Source: Legionella sp.
GTDB taxonomy: Bacteria > Pseudomonadota > Gammaproteobacteria > Legionellales > Legionellaceae
Direction of reading: 5' to 3'
DNA length: 64,000 nucleotides
Assembly: GCA_031291115.1 (NCBI GenBank)
Contig: JARLJQ010000008.1
Span: forward strand, 1-64,000
Made by a program: the position numbers and the translations under genes. This document shows positions 52,024 to 60,997 of the stretch, one piece after another (within the stretch, counting starts at the first letter, position 1; each line of letters begins with the position of its first letter). The notes under the pieces were generated by a model. It saw only the letters and a program-made list of their open reading frames with translations, did not search any database and was not told the origin of the DNA.

Positions 52024-52454
52024 CGAGACAATCCAAGTGCTGTGTACTATTTTGCCATATTATAAGCATAAATGAGCAGAAAGTCTTGTGCTTACTCACG
52101 GCTGGTACAGGAGCCGAAAACTGAAGCCAAAAATTGATGATATCTTCATACACTAGCAGATCAATTAAAAATCGATATGAATTAAGTATATGCTATGAAT
52201 TTTCGTTGTTCAAAAAGAAGAACAACAAATAATAATACACCCTGTTAAATAAAAAGAGCCCCGGCCCATGCTCAACTACTTAGCACAATGATAACTTGAT
52301 GATAACCAGTTGATTTCATTTCAAAAAAACTCTTTTCTATTGAAAAAAAATAAGTTATAACTCTTTATATCTGGTTCAGGGATCGATAGATCAGTGTGAG
52401 GACAGCATTTGATTTGCGTAGTGCTGAATATTGTTTTTTTCACGGAGTGAGAAA
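52024..52454. other. 431-bp intergenic region upstream of the XRE-like gene
   Basis: No ORF or RNA gene is supported. The segment is AT-rich and should contain the promoters of queE (minus) near 52040-52090 and of the regulator gene (plus) near 52330-52420. The motif AGCCCCGGCCC at 52257-52268 is a GC-rich island without a clear partner. Confidence 0.35.
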
Positions 52455-52727
52455 ATGAACAGTAAAGTATTTTCGCAACGTTTCAATCGCGAATTAGCTA
52501 CATTAGGTTTTCCTGAAGAATTAACAGAAAAGACTAAAGCAGTATCCAAAGTGTTTGGGATTTCACGCCACTTGGCGAACTCTCTAATCTTTGGTCATGT
52601 ACTCCCGGCTCATAACCAACTGGATAAAATAGCTGAAATTCTTGAAGTCTGTCCTCAGTGGTTAGGCGGGGCAACAGACAAAAAGAAAGCGTATCCCGTT
52701 CGTGAAACTGCGGATAATGAATCGTAA
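52455..52727 (+). CDS. XRE-like small DNA-binding protein
   Basis: The ATG at 52455 follows GGAGTGAGAAA and gives a 90-residue protein. Residues 10-75 form a Cro/CI-type HTH: FNRELATLGFPEELTEKTKA, FGISRHLANSLIFG, then LPAHNQLDKIAEILEVCPQW. The layout matches phage-type repressors with the second helix AVSKVFG. It stands alone with its own terminator, so it is an isolated regulator of unknown targets. Confidence 0.78.
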   Translation: MNSKVFSQRFNRELATLGFPEELTEKTKAVSKVFGISRHLANSLIFGHVLPAHNQLDKIAEILEVCPQWLGGATDKKKAYPVRETADNES

Positions 52728-52742
52728 CAATATGCAGTGGTC

Positions 52743-52780
52743 AAAGTTGGGCAAAATATCATATGCCCAACTTTTTCTTG
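52743..52780 (+). terminator. Intrinsic terminator of the XRE-like gene
   Basis: AAAGTTGGGCA (52743-52753) and TGCCCAACTTT (52764-52774) form an 11-bp stem followed by TTCTTG. It lies 16 bases after the stop. Confidence 0.8.
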
Positions 52781-52956
52781 ACGAATTAACTTGCTTCATA
52801 CTCGAAGAATCAATGGCTTACCAACTAAACTTGGGATAATCACTAAAATTATTGTATACTAGGTCTAATAGTCTGTATCCGCAGCACTCTTTCAATAAAT
52901 GCAGATGCAGTTAGTACATCGTAAACACACCATTATTTACAGCGCAGGTTACTATC

Positions 52957-53763
52957 ATGGAATGCTTAAGCTTTTGTATCGCTAAATCAATTGATCTGAC
53001 TCGTTTAGACACTCATTTTAAAACGGTCTCTACTGAATTCAGCTCATTAAGAACTCGCGACGTATTGAAACTCACTCCCAACAAAAATGCGACTCATACT
53101 ATCTACGTCTTTAAGAATGGTACGGTAGTCTCTTGGGGGGTAAAACGCTATCAAATTAAAGAGTACTTAAACACGATTAAACAGCTTATCGACAAACCCG
53201 TAAGCCGTCTGGTCCATGATGAATTCCATTACCAATATAGTGATAAAACAACGATTGAGCCGCATGATTTTTTTGATGTGGATTGTATGACCTTGGAAGA
53301 CGACAGCGAGGAATTAAAACTCAGCCTGGCTTATGGATTTTCTCAATCGGTGAAACTGCAATACTTTGAAAACATTATTGATGCACTCATCGAAAAATAC
53401 AATCCAGTAATCCAAATGTTGTCACACACAGGTAAAATGGGAATTGGCCGCAGACAAATACAGCAAATTATTGGTGAAATCCTGGGCGCCAAAAGCGAAA
53501 TGAACTTAATCAGTAATTTCCTCTACCACCCTAAATATTTTTGGCAACATCCCACTCTGGAACAACATTTCTCGATGCTCGAACGTTATTTGCATATTCA
53601 AAGACGAATCAATGCAATTAACCATCGACTGGATACATTAAATGAGATTTTTGAGATGTTTAATGGCTATCTCGATAACCGTCACGGCCATAATCTTGAA
53701 ATCATTATTATCGTATTGATTATCATGGAAATTATAGTGGCTGTTTTAAACTTACATTTCTAA
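52957..53763 (+). CDS. RMD1/DUF155-family membrane-anchored protein
   Basis: The 268-residue protein matches DUF155 (RMD1/YagE family): YVFKNGTVVSWGVKRYQIKE near 48-70, LSLAYGFSQSVKLQYFEN near 108 and, at the end, LNEIFEMFNGYLDNRHGHNLE followed by a single C-terminal membrane span (IIIIVLIIMEIIVAVL). Eukaryotic members are mitochondrial inner-membrane proteins. The bacterial function is unknown. It is monocistronic with a terminator at 53770-53797. Confidence 0.85.
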   Translation: MECLSFCIAKSIDLTRLDTHFKTVSTEFSSLRTRDVLKLTPNKNATHTIYVFKNGTVVSWGVKRYQIKEYLNTIKQLIDKPVSRLVHDEFHYQYSDKTTIEPHDFFDVDCMTLEDDSEELKLSLAYGFSQSVKLQYFENIIDALIEKYNPVIQMLSHTGKMGIGRRQIQQIIGEILGAKSEMNLISNFLYHPKYFWQHPTLEQHFSMLERYLHIQRRINAINHRLDTLNEIFEMFNGYLDNRHGHNLEIIIIVLIIMEIIVAVLNLHF

Positions 53764-53769
53764 TTATTT

Positions 53770-53797
53770 AACCCGCATCAAAACGCGGTTTTTTTTT
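53770..53797 (+). terminator. Intrinsic terminator after the DUF155 gene
   Basis: AACCCGC and GCGGTT pair (one bulged C) around ATCAAAAC, followed by a run of eight or more T. Confidence 0.75.
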
Positions 53798-53884
53798 ATG
53801 CTTAATAATTTCGTGAGATAATTTCTGCTTTATGAAAAACAAGCTATCCTTAATAAGAATAAAATCCTTTTAATAAAGTCGCTT

Positions 53885-54760
53885 ATGTTACTAACTACAA
53901 CAAATCAACTGAATGCAAAACAACTCCAGGATCTGGAGCAATTAAAATTAAGTACAAAAAGTGCCGATGGCAGTATTCCTAATTTATACACGCATCTGTT
54001 ACTGCAACCCCGTACCTTACCGACTATTTCACTTTATTATGAACAAGAACAGCTAATTGGTTTCTTAAGTATTTATTTCTTTTATGAAGATGCCGTAGAA
54101 ATCGCCCTGCTTGTTGATCCCAAGGCTCGCCGGAAAGGAATTGCCAAACAATTACTCCAGCAGATGCTTACGCTGGTGCAAGAACATAATTATTCTAAAT
54201 TAATTTTTTCCAGTCCAGCGCATTTAAATGATCGTTGGCTTCCTGAGCTTGGGTTCTCATACCGTCATAGTGAATACTATATGGAGAGGTGTAATTTAAC
54301 CCCTTTATTAGATCATCATAAAAAACTTAATTTTCAAACAGCAACTGTCGAACACATACCGCAGTTATGTTTATTGGATGAAGCCTGTTTTCATAAAACA
54401 AAAGCCGAATTAGAACCTCGTTTTAATCACATTATAAGTGATCGAAATTACCAAGTCGTCCTCGCTTTTGAAAAAAATAAACTGGTTGGCAAAGCCCATT
54501 TACGCTGGCAGAACACCGGCGCAACACTTTCAGATATTGCCATTTTTCCTGACCGACAAGGCCAAGGCTTGGGAACCGCTTTGATTGCTCACTGCATTAA
54601 TTACGCGTTGAGCGAAGGCAAGCCACACCTTAATCTTGATGTGGAAACCCATAATCAAAAAGCACTGGAACTCTACACCCGCCTGGGATTTTTTACCCAA
54701 AATGCCTGTGATTACTGGGAGATTGGGCTCCTTGCATTACAAAAAGTCCTTAAAATATAA
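53885..54760 (+). CDS. Double-domain GNAT acetyltransferase
   Basis: The 291-residue protein holds two GNAT domains. The first (residues 1-140) has EIALLVDPKARRKGIAKQLL with the R-x2-x-G-x-A acetyl-CoA loop; the second (150-291) has SDIAIFPDRQGQGLGTALI with Q-x-x-G-x-G and ends in HNQKALELYTRLGFF. Tandem GNATs of this size occur in mycothiol synthase and other small-molecule acetyltransferases; no mycothiol pathway is expected in this organism, so the substrate is open. The gene stands alone between two terminator-bounded genes. Confidence 0.85.
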   Translation: MLLTTTNQLNAKQLQDLEQLKLSTKSADGSIPNLYTHLLLQPRTLPTISLYYEQEQLIGFLSIYFFYEDAVEIALLVDPKARRKGIAKQLLQQMLTLVQEHNYSKLIFSSPAHLNDRWLPELGFSYRHSEYYMERCNLTPLLDHHKKLNFQTATVEHIPQLCLLDEACFHKTKAELEPRFNHIISDRNYQVVLAFEKNKLVGKAHLRWQNTGATLSDIAIFPDRQGQGLGTALIAHCINYALSEGKPHLNLDVETHNQKALELYTRLGFFTQNACDYWEIGLLALQKVLKI

Positions 54761-54909
54761 ACAATACGTCCCCTAACACATCAAGTTTGCAAGCAATTGA
54801 TTAAAATCACTTTATAATGGCTTGTTGCAATAACAACTTGACAGAGTTTAAACCACACCTTTAGTATTACGCTGCAAAAATGCTTCTATATCAATCATAA
54901 GGACAGTGG

Positions 54910-56139
54910 ATGAAAAAAAGGGTTGTAATAACCGGCATGGAAATAACGTCTTCCATAGGAACAGGTTTAAATAAATTCTGGGATGCGGCAAGTCAGGGTT
55001 TATGTGGAATAAAGCGTATTGAATGCTACGACCCCTCTCCTTATCCAACACAAATAGGTGGTGAAATCACCGATCTGTCTCTTGAGCATCTGCCCCAATT
55101 TAATAAAAGTAAACGCTACCCACGTGCTGCACAGTACGCTCTTTATTGCGCGCATCATGCCATAGAACAATCAGGACTTAGCGCCCAAGAATTAATCCAT
55201 GCAGGAACCTATATTGGCACAAGCATGGGTGGTTATTCTGAGTCTGAAACCGTCTTTGACATCATTCATAAATCTGGCTGGAAAAAAATGCCACCGCTGA
55301 GTGTGATCCGCAGCATGCCCAATTCCATTGCCAACCATATTGCCATTGCATTTGGCATCGGTGGTCCTAATTCAACGATTTCTAATGCATGTATTTCCTC
55401 AGCAGAAGCCATTGGTACTGCCTATCAGCAAATCGCTCAAGGCAGACTGTCTACAGCCCTTTGTGGCGGGGCAGATTCCTTGCTTTGGGAATCCGTAATA
55501 GCGGCTTGGTGTAAATTAAGAGTGATGTCTACGAATAACGAAAATCCAACAAAAGCCTGTCGTCCTTTTGATCTGCACCGCGACGGTATGGTCATTGCTG
55601 ATGGTGCAGGTATTTTAATTCTGGAAGAATTAGAACAAGCCAAAGCACGTGGCGCTACTGTCTTCGCTGAAATTATTGGTTTTGGTGCCAGCTGTGATGC
55701 ATTTCATCTTACAGCACCTAGTACTCCAGGGCAGAAACGTGCCATTTGTGCGGCATTAGATGATGCCCGAGTTTCCGTCAATGACGTACATTACATTAAT
55801 GCGCACGGCACAGGAACGCAGTTAAATGACAGCGTTGAAACTGAAACGATTAAAGCTATTTTTGGTGAGCGTGCTTATAACATTCCCATAAACGCACAAA
55901 AATCCATGACCGGACACGCAATAGGTGCCGCAGGTGCCATGGAAATTATTGCCACGGCCTTAAGCCTGCAACATGACCTGATTTTACCAACCATTAATTT
56001 AGATACCCAAGATCCCGCCTGTGATTTGGACTATGTGCCCAATACAGCGCGTAAAAAAGCAATTGACATTGCCTTGTCGAATCATTTTGCCTTTGGCGGA
56101 TCTAACGCGGCATTGGTGTTAAGCAAATATATAAAATAG
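54910..56139 (+). CDS. fabF: 3-oxoacyl-ACP synthase II-like condensing enzyme
   Basis: The 409-residue protein starts MKKRVVITGMEITSSIGTG like KAS I/II. The catalytic triad is visible: Cys near 162 in SNACISSAEAIGTA, His near 300 in YINAHGTGTQLND and His near 335 in SMTGHAIGAAGAMEI. It elongates acyl-ACP with malonyl-ACP. It lies alone, away from other fab genes, so it may be an extra FabF-like enzyme serving a special acyl chain or polyketide; the symbol is by family. Confidence 0.85.
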   Translation: MKKRVVITGMEITSSIGTGLNKFWDAASQGLCGIKRIECYDPSPYPTQIGGEITDLSLEHLPQFNKSKRYPRAAQYALYCAHHAIEQSGLSAQELIHAGTYIGTSMGGYSESETVFDIIHKSGWKKMPPLSVIRSMPNSIANHIAIAFGIGGPNSTISNACISSAEAIGTAYQQIAQGRLSTALCGGADSLLWESVIAAWCKLRVMSTNNENPTKACRPFDLHRDGMVIADGAGILILEELEQAKARGATVFAEIIGFGASCDAFHLTAPSTPGQKRAICAALDDARVSVNDVHYINAHGTGTQLNDSVETETIKAIFGERAYNIPINAQKSMTGHAIGAAGAMEIIATALSLQHDLILPTINLDTQDPACDLDYVPNTARKKAIDIALSNHFAFGGSNAALVLSKYIK

Positions 56140-56215
56140 CCCTCTTCCTGGATTGTTTTTGCACTATAATATAAGAAATTAGAATTATAAAGCGCATTCC
56201 AGGAGGGACTTTATT

Positions 56216-57148
56216 ATGAAACCATTTCGTAATATATTATTTGTGAGCAGCGGCACTAAAGATGATGTAGAAGCGTTGCAACAAGCCATAAAATTAGCCC
56301 ATAACAACCAGGCAGCGCTCGAAATCCTGATGGTTTGCCCAGAATTTCCGGATTCTTTTGAGCAGTATAAAACATCCTATGAATCTTTTTTAAAAGAACA
56401 AATAAGCAAATCAATTGAAGCGGCAAAATCAGACTTACCGGCCAATCACAAAAAACTGCTGATTCCCATTGATATTGAATGGGGAACTTCACCTGATAAC
56501 ATCGTGATTCAACATGTACTGCGTCAAGGGCATGATCTGTTGATTAAATCCGTTGAGGAAGGTGAGCGCGCCCAAGGTTATAAAGCTATGGATATGGGTT
56601 TATTACGTAAATGCCCGTGTACCTTATACCTTCACCGCCCTCTGAAACATAGTAAAGACATTCGCATTGCTGTGGCTGTTGATCCGGACAATAAAGATCT
56701 GTCAGGACAGGATTTAACCCTGAATCTTTTAAAATTAGCCCATTCTCTGGCAAAACATTATAAAGCCGAATTGAGTATTATTTCCTGTTGGAATTACGTC
56801 ATGGAAAACGTCCTGCGCAGCAGCGCCTGGATGGAAATACCACAAAGCAGATTAGATGAAATGATTTTGCATGAAGGTAATGAAAGCTTTCTTGAACTGG
56901 ATAAGCTCATCCAAAAATCAGGGATGAGTAAACCAACCATACTCCATTTAAAAGGCAGTCCAACCGAATTAATTCCCCAAATTGTTACAGAAAAAAGCAT
57001 CGACGTACTCGTCATGGGAACTGTAGCACGAACCGGGATAGCTGGGTTTATCATTGGTAATACAGCAGAGAATATTTTACAAAAACTGGATTGCTCTCTT
57101 TGGGCGTTGAAACCTTTGGGCTTTGTTTCTCCAGTTAAAGCCTATTAG
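56216..57148 (+). CDS. Tandem universal stress protein (UspE-like)
   Basis: The 310-residue protein has two Usp domains. The first starts FRNILFVSSGTKDDVEALQQ; the second starts IRIAVAVDPDNKDL near residue 148 and ends with LVMGTVARTGIAGFIIGNTAENILQKL, the G-x2-G-x9-G-(S/T)-type ATP loop. The length matches UspE. It probably acts in the cytoplasm in stress survival. A GGAGGG ribosome site precedes the ATG. Confidence 0.88.
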   Translation: MKPFRNILFVSSGTKDDVEALQQAIKLAHNNQAALEILMVCPEFPDSFEQYKTSYESFLKEQISKSIEAAKSDLPANHKKLLIPIDIEWGTSPDNIVIQHVLRQGHDLLIKSVEEGERAQGYKAMDMGLLRKCPCTLYLHRPLKHSKDIRIAVAVDPDNKDLSGQDLTLNLLKLAHSLAKHYKAELSIISCWNYVMENVLRSSAWMEIPQSRLDEMILHEGNESFLELDKLIQKSGMSKPTILHLKGSPTELIPQIVTEKSIDVLVMGTVARTGIAGFIIGNTAENILQKLDCSLWALKPLGFVSPVKAY

Positions 57149-57312
57149 GCAAAAGTACTATACAAATCAAAATTGGGTTAGATTAAAGCGGTGTTTGCTG
57201 CAAATATTACCAACATTCCATAGCACCCCAGTTAACTAACCCTGATAAAGAGCGGGATTAATTAACTGGATGCATTTATTCCATCATATCCTGGAAATGA
57301 TTCTTAGAGTAA

Positions 57313-58845
57313 CTATCTACAAATACGCGGTAAACAGACAAGCAAATTATTGTCAAATCCTTGAGCTGGCGGTAATGTTGGGGACAAGGTCCAATTTAGG
57401 CCATAATCGGTGGAGTAATAACTTACAGGAACTTTGCGAGTGCCCTTATTGTAAACTCCTACAGCGGTACACTGGTTGCCCGTGCACATAATGCTGTTAA
57501 GAGCATTATCACCTGTTCCCTGTGCAGAAGGCTGGGTAAAAGACTCAGTCCAATTTAGGCCATAGTCAGTGGAATAATAGCTTACAGGGACATAGCGAGT
57601 ACCATCATAGTAAGATCCTACCGTCGCACACTGGTTGCCGGTGCACATAATACCCGTGAGCTTATTGGTACCCGTTCCTTGGGCTATGGGTAACGTGTTA
57701 GACAAGATCCAACTTAAGCCATGGTCTAAGGAATAGTAGCTTAAAGCAACCGATCTAGTACCATTGTAGTAAGTTCCTACGCTAGCACACTGGTTACCTG
57801 AGCATGTAATACTATTAAGATAATTGTTGCCTGTTCCTTGATATGAAGGCTGGATGGGGGACAAAGTCCAATTTTGTCCATGATCAGTAGAGTAATAACT
57901 TAAAGGCGCATATCGAGTACCATTATAGTAAGCTCCTACAGCAACACACTGATTATCCTCGCATGCAGTACTGTTAAGATAATTAGTCCCTGACCCTTGC
58001 GCCGTAGGTAAGCCACTAGACAAGATCCAGTTTTGTCCATTGTCAATGGAGTAATAACTTAAAGAGAACGTTCGAGTGCCATTGTTGTAAGATCCTACAG
58101 CGGCACATTGCTGGCCCGCACACGCAATGCCGTTAAGACTATTTTCGCCTGTACCTTGCGCCATGGGTAAAGTACGAGACAAAGACCAGTTTTGTCCATT
58201 GTCCGTGGAGTAATAGCTTAAAGGAACAGCTCGAGTACCATTACTGTAAGATCCTACAGCGGCACATTGACTATTCGCGCAAGCAATGCTGTTAATGTAA
58301 TTCTCGCCGCTCCCTTGAACCGAAGGTAAAGGATGAGACAAAATCCAACTTAAGCCGCGGTCTAGGGAATAGTAACTTAAGGGAACAAATCGCGTGCCAT
58401 CGAAATATTCACCCACAGTAGCAATAAAACTGGAGACTTCCGTTTTATTCACTTGGAGTTGTTTGGTGACTTCTGGCTGATAACACTGATTTAGGTTGGG
58501 GCTACCATCGGAATTAGCCTGACAAAGAACAGGCCCTTTTTTAATGCCTTCTTTCGATACAGAGCTCCCATGAATGGTGATGGCAAGATTACAGGTACTT
58601 CCTTTCCCCACTAAGTGACAGGAGGAAGCATTAAGACCTGGTGTATACTGCAGCACCAGATTTTTTGCTTTATTGGATTGATTAGTGACTGTGTAATGCA
58701 CAGTCGATGTGCTACCGTCAGCAACGGTTACGACAGCAGGGCTAGGGACAGAAAAATTCCACACAGGGATGCTTGCTTGAGCCAGGGATGTTACTAACAT
58801 GCCCGCGATAATCAACCCTTGTTTTTTATGATCATATTTTTTCAT
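57313..58845 (-). CDS. Secreted protein with seven Asp-box repeats (beta-propeller-like)
   Basis: AAGGA before the ATG at 58845 favours this start over 58863. The 510-residue product has a basic N-terminus and signal peptide (GLIIAGMLVTSLAQA), an Ig-like domain (residues about 25-135, with one disulfide-like Cys pair) and then repeats of about 53 residues. Each repeat has SYYS-x-D-x-G-x-x-W (seven copies), the Asp-box motif of sialidase-type propellers, and most have a C-x4-C pair in IACxxxQCAAVG-like segments, which suggests one disulfide per blade. The final repeat ends near the stop. No catalytic residues of a sialidase are apparent; adhesion or binding is a guess. Confidence 0.8.
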   Translation of the reverse strand: MKKYDHKKQGLIIAGMLVTSLAQASIPVWNFSVPSPAVVTVADGSTSTVHYTVTNQSNKAKNLVLQYTPGLNASSCHLVGKGSTCNLAITIHGSSVSKEGIKKGPVLCQANSDGSPNLNQCYQPEVTKQLQVNKTEVSSFIATVGEYFDGTRFVPLSYYSLDRGLSWILSHPLPSVQGSGENYINSIACANSQCAAVGSYSNGTRAVPLSYYSTDNGQNWSLSRTLPMAQGTGENSLNGIACAGQQCAAVGSYNNGTRTFSLSYYSIDNGQNWILSSGLPTAQGSGTNYLNSTACEDNQCVAVGAYYNGTRYAPLSYYSTDHGQNWTLSPIQPSYQGTGNNYLNSITCSGNQCASVGTYYNGTRSVALSYYSLDHGLSWILSNTLPIAQGTGTNKLTGIMCTGNQCATVGSYYDGTRYVPVSYYSTDYGLNWTESFTQPSAQGTGDNALNSIMCTGNQCTAVGVYNKGTRKVPVSYYSTDYGLNWTLSPTLPPAQGFDNNLLVCLPRICR

Positions 58846-59015
58846 GAAGCAATCCTTATGCAATATATGTCAGTAACCAAAATCTCATTGATATACCGAT
58901 GATTAGAACTTAGGCATGAGTTTAATACGTTCCAACAACCTCAGCCCAAGCTATCCTAATATTGTAACCCCCTGTTCTTCCTCTCAATCATTTCCCCATT
59001 AAATAGAGCAAATAA

Positions 59016-59768
59016 CTAAAATAAATAGCTTAAACTAAACAACAACTCATTAGTATACAAATGCGCCGAGCCAGGCCCTTGGCTGAGTGAAACCCCATTG
59101 CCGCCTAAATAATTTTTTCCCCAATCCGCAAATTCATAACCAACACCAACCTGCCAATTCTGAGTCACCATTTTTTGGACACCAAGCCCAACCGTATAAG
59201 AAAACGCAACCGTGCTGTTGGTAGCAAATTTTGCTAATGGATAAAGAACTGGATCAATTGTTCTGGAAAGGTAATCATGGGCGTGATTAAACCCTGCGCC
59301 AAAACTGCCGCTCACGTAAGGTTGCAACAAGCGATAACCAAAGCCAATCAGTTTTCCCTTAAATTCCGCACGTACATGGCTCACTTGATATTGGTAAGTA
59401 GTCACTGCCGGAACGCCGCCATTCACATTAATGACTCCAGACAATTGCGCATCACTGGCTGCGGCCACGCCAATTCCAAATTGCCCTATCAAATCAGGAC
59501 ACAACAAACGCTGTAAACCAAAATAAATCTCGCCAGTACCTAGAGTAGTTGTTTTATTATCAGCAATAAAGTAATTCGCAGGAAGTGGCGGAGTAGGATA
59601 TAAATACTGATCTTTCCCTGGAGAAACCCAGGCAGGACCACCACTTAGGGTAATAATTGAGGCCCATTCCAAAGGCAAATTGGGATCAAACACACCGTCT
59701 CCAGCAACAGCATTTATCGTAAAAAATGCACCCAGTCCTGTGACTAATATTTTTTTAAACATACTCAT
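59016..59768 (-). CDS. Outer-membrane beta-barrel protein
   Basis: The 250-residue protein has a signal peptide (FKKILVTGLGAFFTINAVAG) and alternating hydrophobic strands with a C-terminal Phe (LLFSLSYLF), typical of Omp85-inserted barrels. Conserved-looking strand text such as PYVSGSFGAGFNHAHDYL and WQVGVGYEFADWG resembles OmpA/OmpW-like eight-strand barrels found in many copies in Legionella. It is likely an outer-membrane porin or surface protein. Monocistronic. Confidence 0.8.
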   Translation of the reverse strand: MSMFKKILVTGLGAFFTINAVAGDGVFDPNLPLEWASIITLSGGPAWVSPGKDQYLYPTPPLPANYFIADNKTTTLGTGEIYFGLQRLLCPDLIGQFGIGVAAASDAQLSGVINVNGGVPAVTTYQYQVSHVRAEFKGKLIGFGYRLLQPYVSGSFGAGFNHAHDYLSRTIDPVLYPLAKFATNSTVAFSYTVGLGVQKMVTQNWQVGVGYEFADWGKNYLGGNGVSLSQGPGSAHLYTNELLFSLSYLF

Positions 59769-59946
59769 CCTTTTGATTTACACAAACAAGCTCAATAAAA
59801 TTGCCTCTAACTTACTGATTTTATACCTTTATTATGCTATTTGTAAGGACTTCTATCGCTGCAGAGTATTTTTTCCAAGCTATATCGAAAATGCACTATA
59901 AGGGGTATATAATTCAGCCTATTTTGCAGAATTTAAAGGCTAAAAA

Positions 59947-60996
59947 ATGAGTGCTTCACTGTGTGATATTGCAAACCTGGTACAAGGAGTAGTCATAGGT
60001 GATGACTCAATCCAAATTTCCTCCTTATCCCCAATTGATGACATTGTCCCAGGAACTTTGGTTTTTGCAGACAGTAATGAAAAAATTAAATTAGCAGAAG
60101 CCTCACAGGCCGCAGCAATTTTGGTCAATCAAGCAACATTGGTTTCTGAAAAACCATTAATTCAGGTGGCTCATCCGTTTAAAGCGTTTATTGCCTTGTT
60201 ACACCATTTTAATCCATCCCCAAAAATCACTCCAGGCGTACATCCCAGTGCAGTAATTGGTGAAGGCGTGCAATTAGGTGAACAGGTTTTTATCGGACCT
60301 TTTGTCGTTATTGAAGCCGGTAGCGTTATTGGCAATCACAGCATACTCAAAGGCCATATTCATATAGGTCATAATGTTACGATTGGCGAGCACACCACCA
60401 TTCATCCGCATGTCACTGTCTACGACAACTGCCAAATTGGTTCGCGAGTGACCATTCATGCCTCTACTGTAATTGGCTCTGATGGTTTTGGTTATACCTT
60501 TGTTGATGGCAAACATTTAAAAGTGCCGCATACAGGATGTGTGGTGATTCACGATGATGTGGAAATCGGTGCCAATTCCGCTGTTGACCGCGCAACTATG
60601 GGTGCCACCGTGATTGGTGAAGGGACGAAAATTGATAACCTGGTTCAAGTCGCGCACTCGGTTAAATTAGGCAAGCACAATATTCTTTGCGGCTTTACAG
60701 GTATTGCGGGCAGTACGACTACAGGCAATCATGTAATTTTTGCAGCCAACGTCGGAGTGAGTGATCACGTACGCATTGATAATGGTGTGGTTCTTGGTGC
60801 ACGTACTGGCGTTCCACCCAATAAACATCTTAAAGAAGGTGTCGTTTATTTTGGTAACCCGGCACGCCCCAAAGAAATTGCAATGAAACATGAGCTGGCC
60901 GTTAATCGTATTCCATTAATCCGCAAAAATATTAAAAAACTGTCTGAGCAAGTTGCACTCCTGAGTCAAAAACTAGCCGAATTAGAGGTAGAATAA
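59947..60996 (+). CDS. lpxD: UDP-3-O-acylglucosamine N-acyltransferase
   Basis: The 349-residue protein has the LpxD layout: an N-terminal uridine-binding domain ([16 protein letters not shown]), then a left-handed beta helix of hexapeptide repeats ([60 protein letters not shown]), with the catalytic His in the VAHS segment near residue 238. It adds the N-linked 3-hydroxyacyl chain in lipid A synthesis. Legionella carries lpxD paralogs, and this one is not beside lpxA/fabZ. It is translationally adjacent to polA (1 base). Confidence 0.93.
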   Translation: MSASLCDIANLVQGVVIGDDSIQISSLSPIDDIVPGTLVFADSNEKIKLAEASQAAAILVNQATLVSEKPLIQVAHPFKAFIALLHHFNPSPKITPGVHPSAVIGEGVQLGEQVFIGPFVVIEAGSVIGNHSILKGHIHIGHNVTIGEHTTIHPHVTVYDNCQIGSRVTIHASTVIGSDGFGYTFVDGKHLKVPHTGCVVIHDDVEIGANSAVDRATMGATVIGEGTKIDNLVQVAHSVKLGKHNILCGFTGIAGSTTTGNHVIFAANVGVSDHVRIDNGVVLGARTGVPPNKHLKEGVVYFGNPARPKEIAMKHELAVNRIPLIRKNIKKLSEQVALLSQKLAELEVE

Positions 60997-60997
60997 T

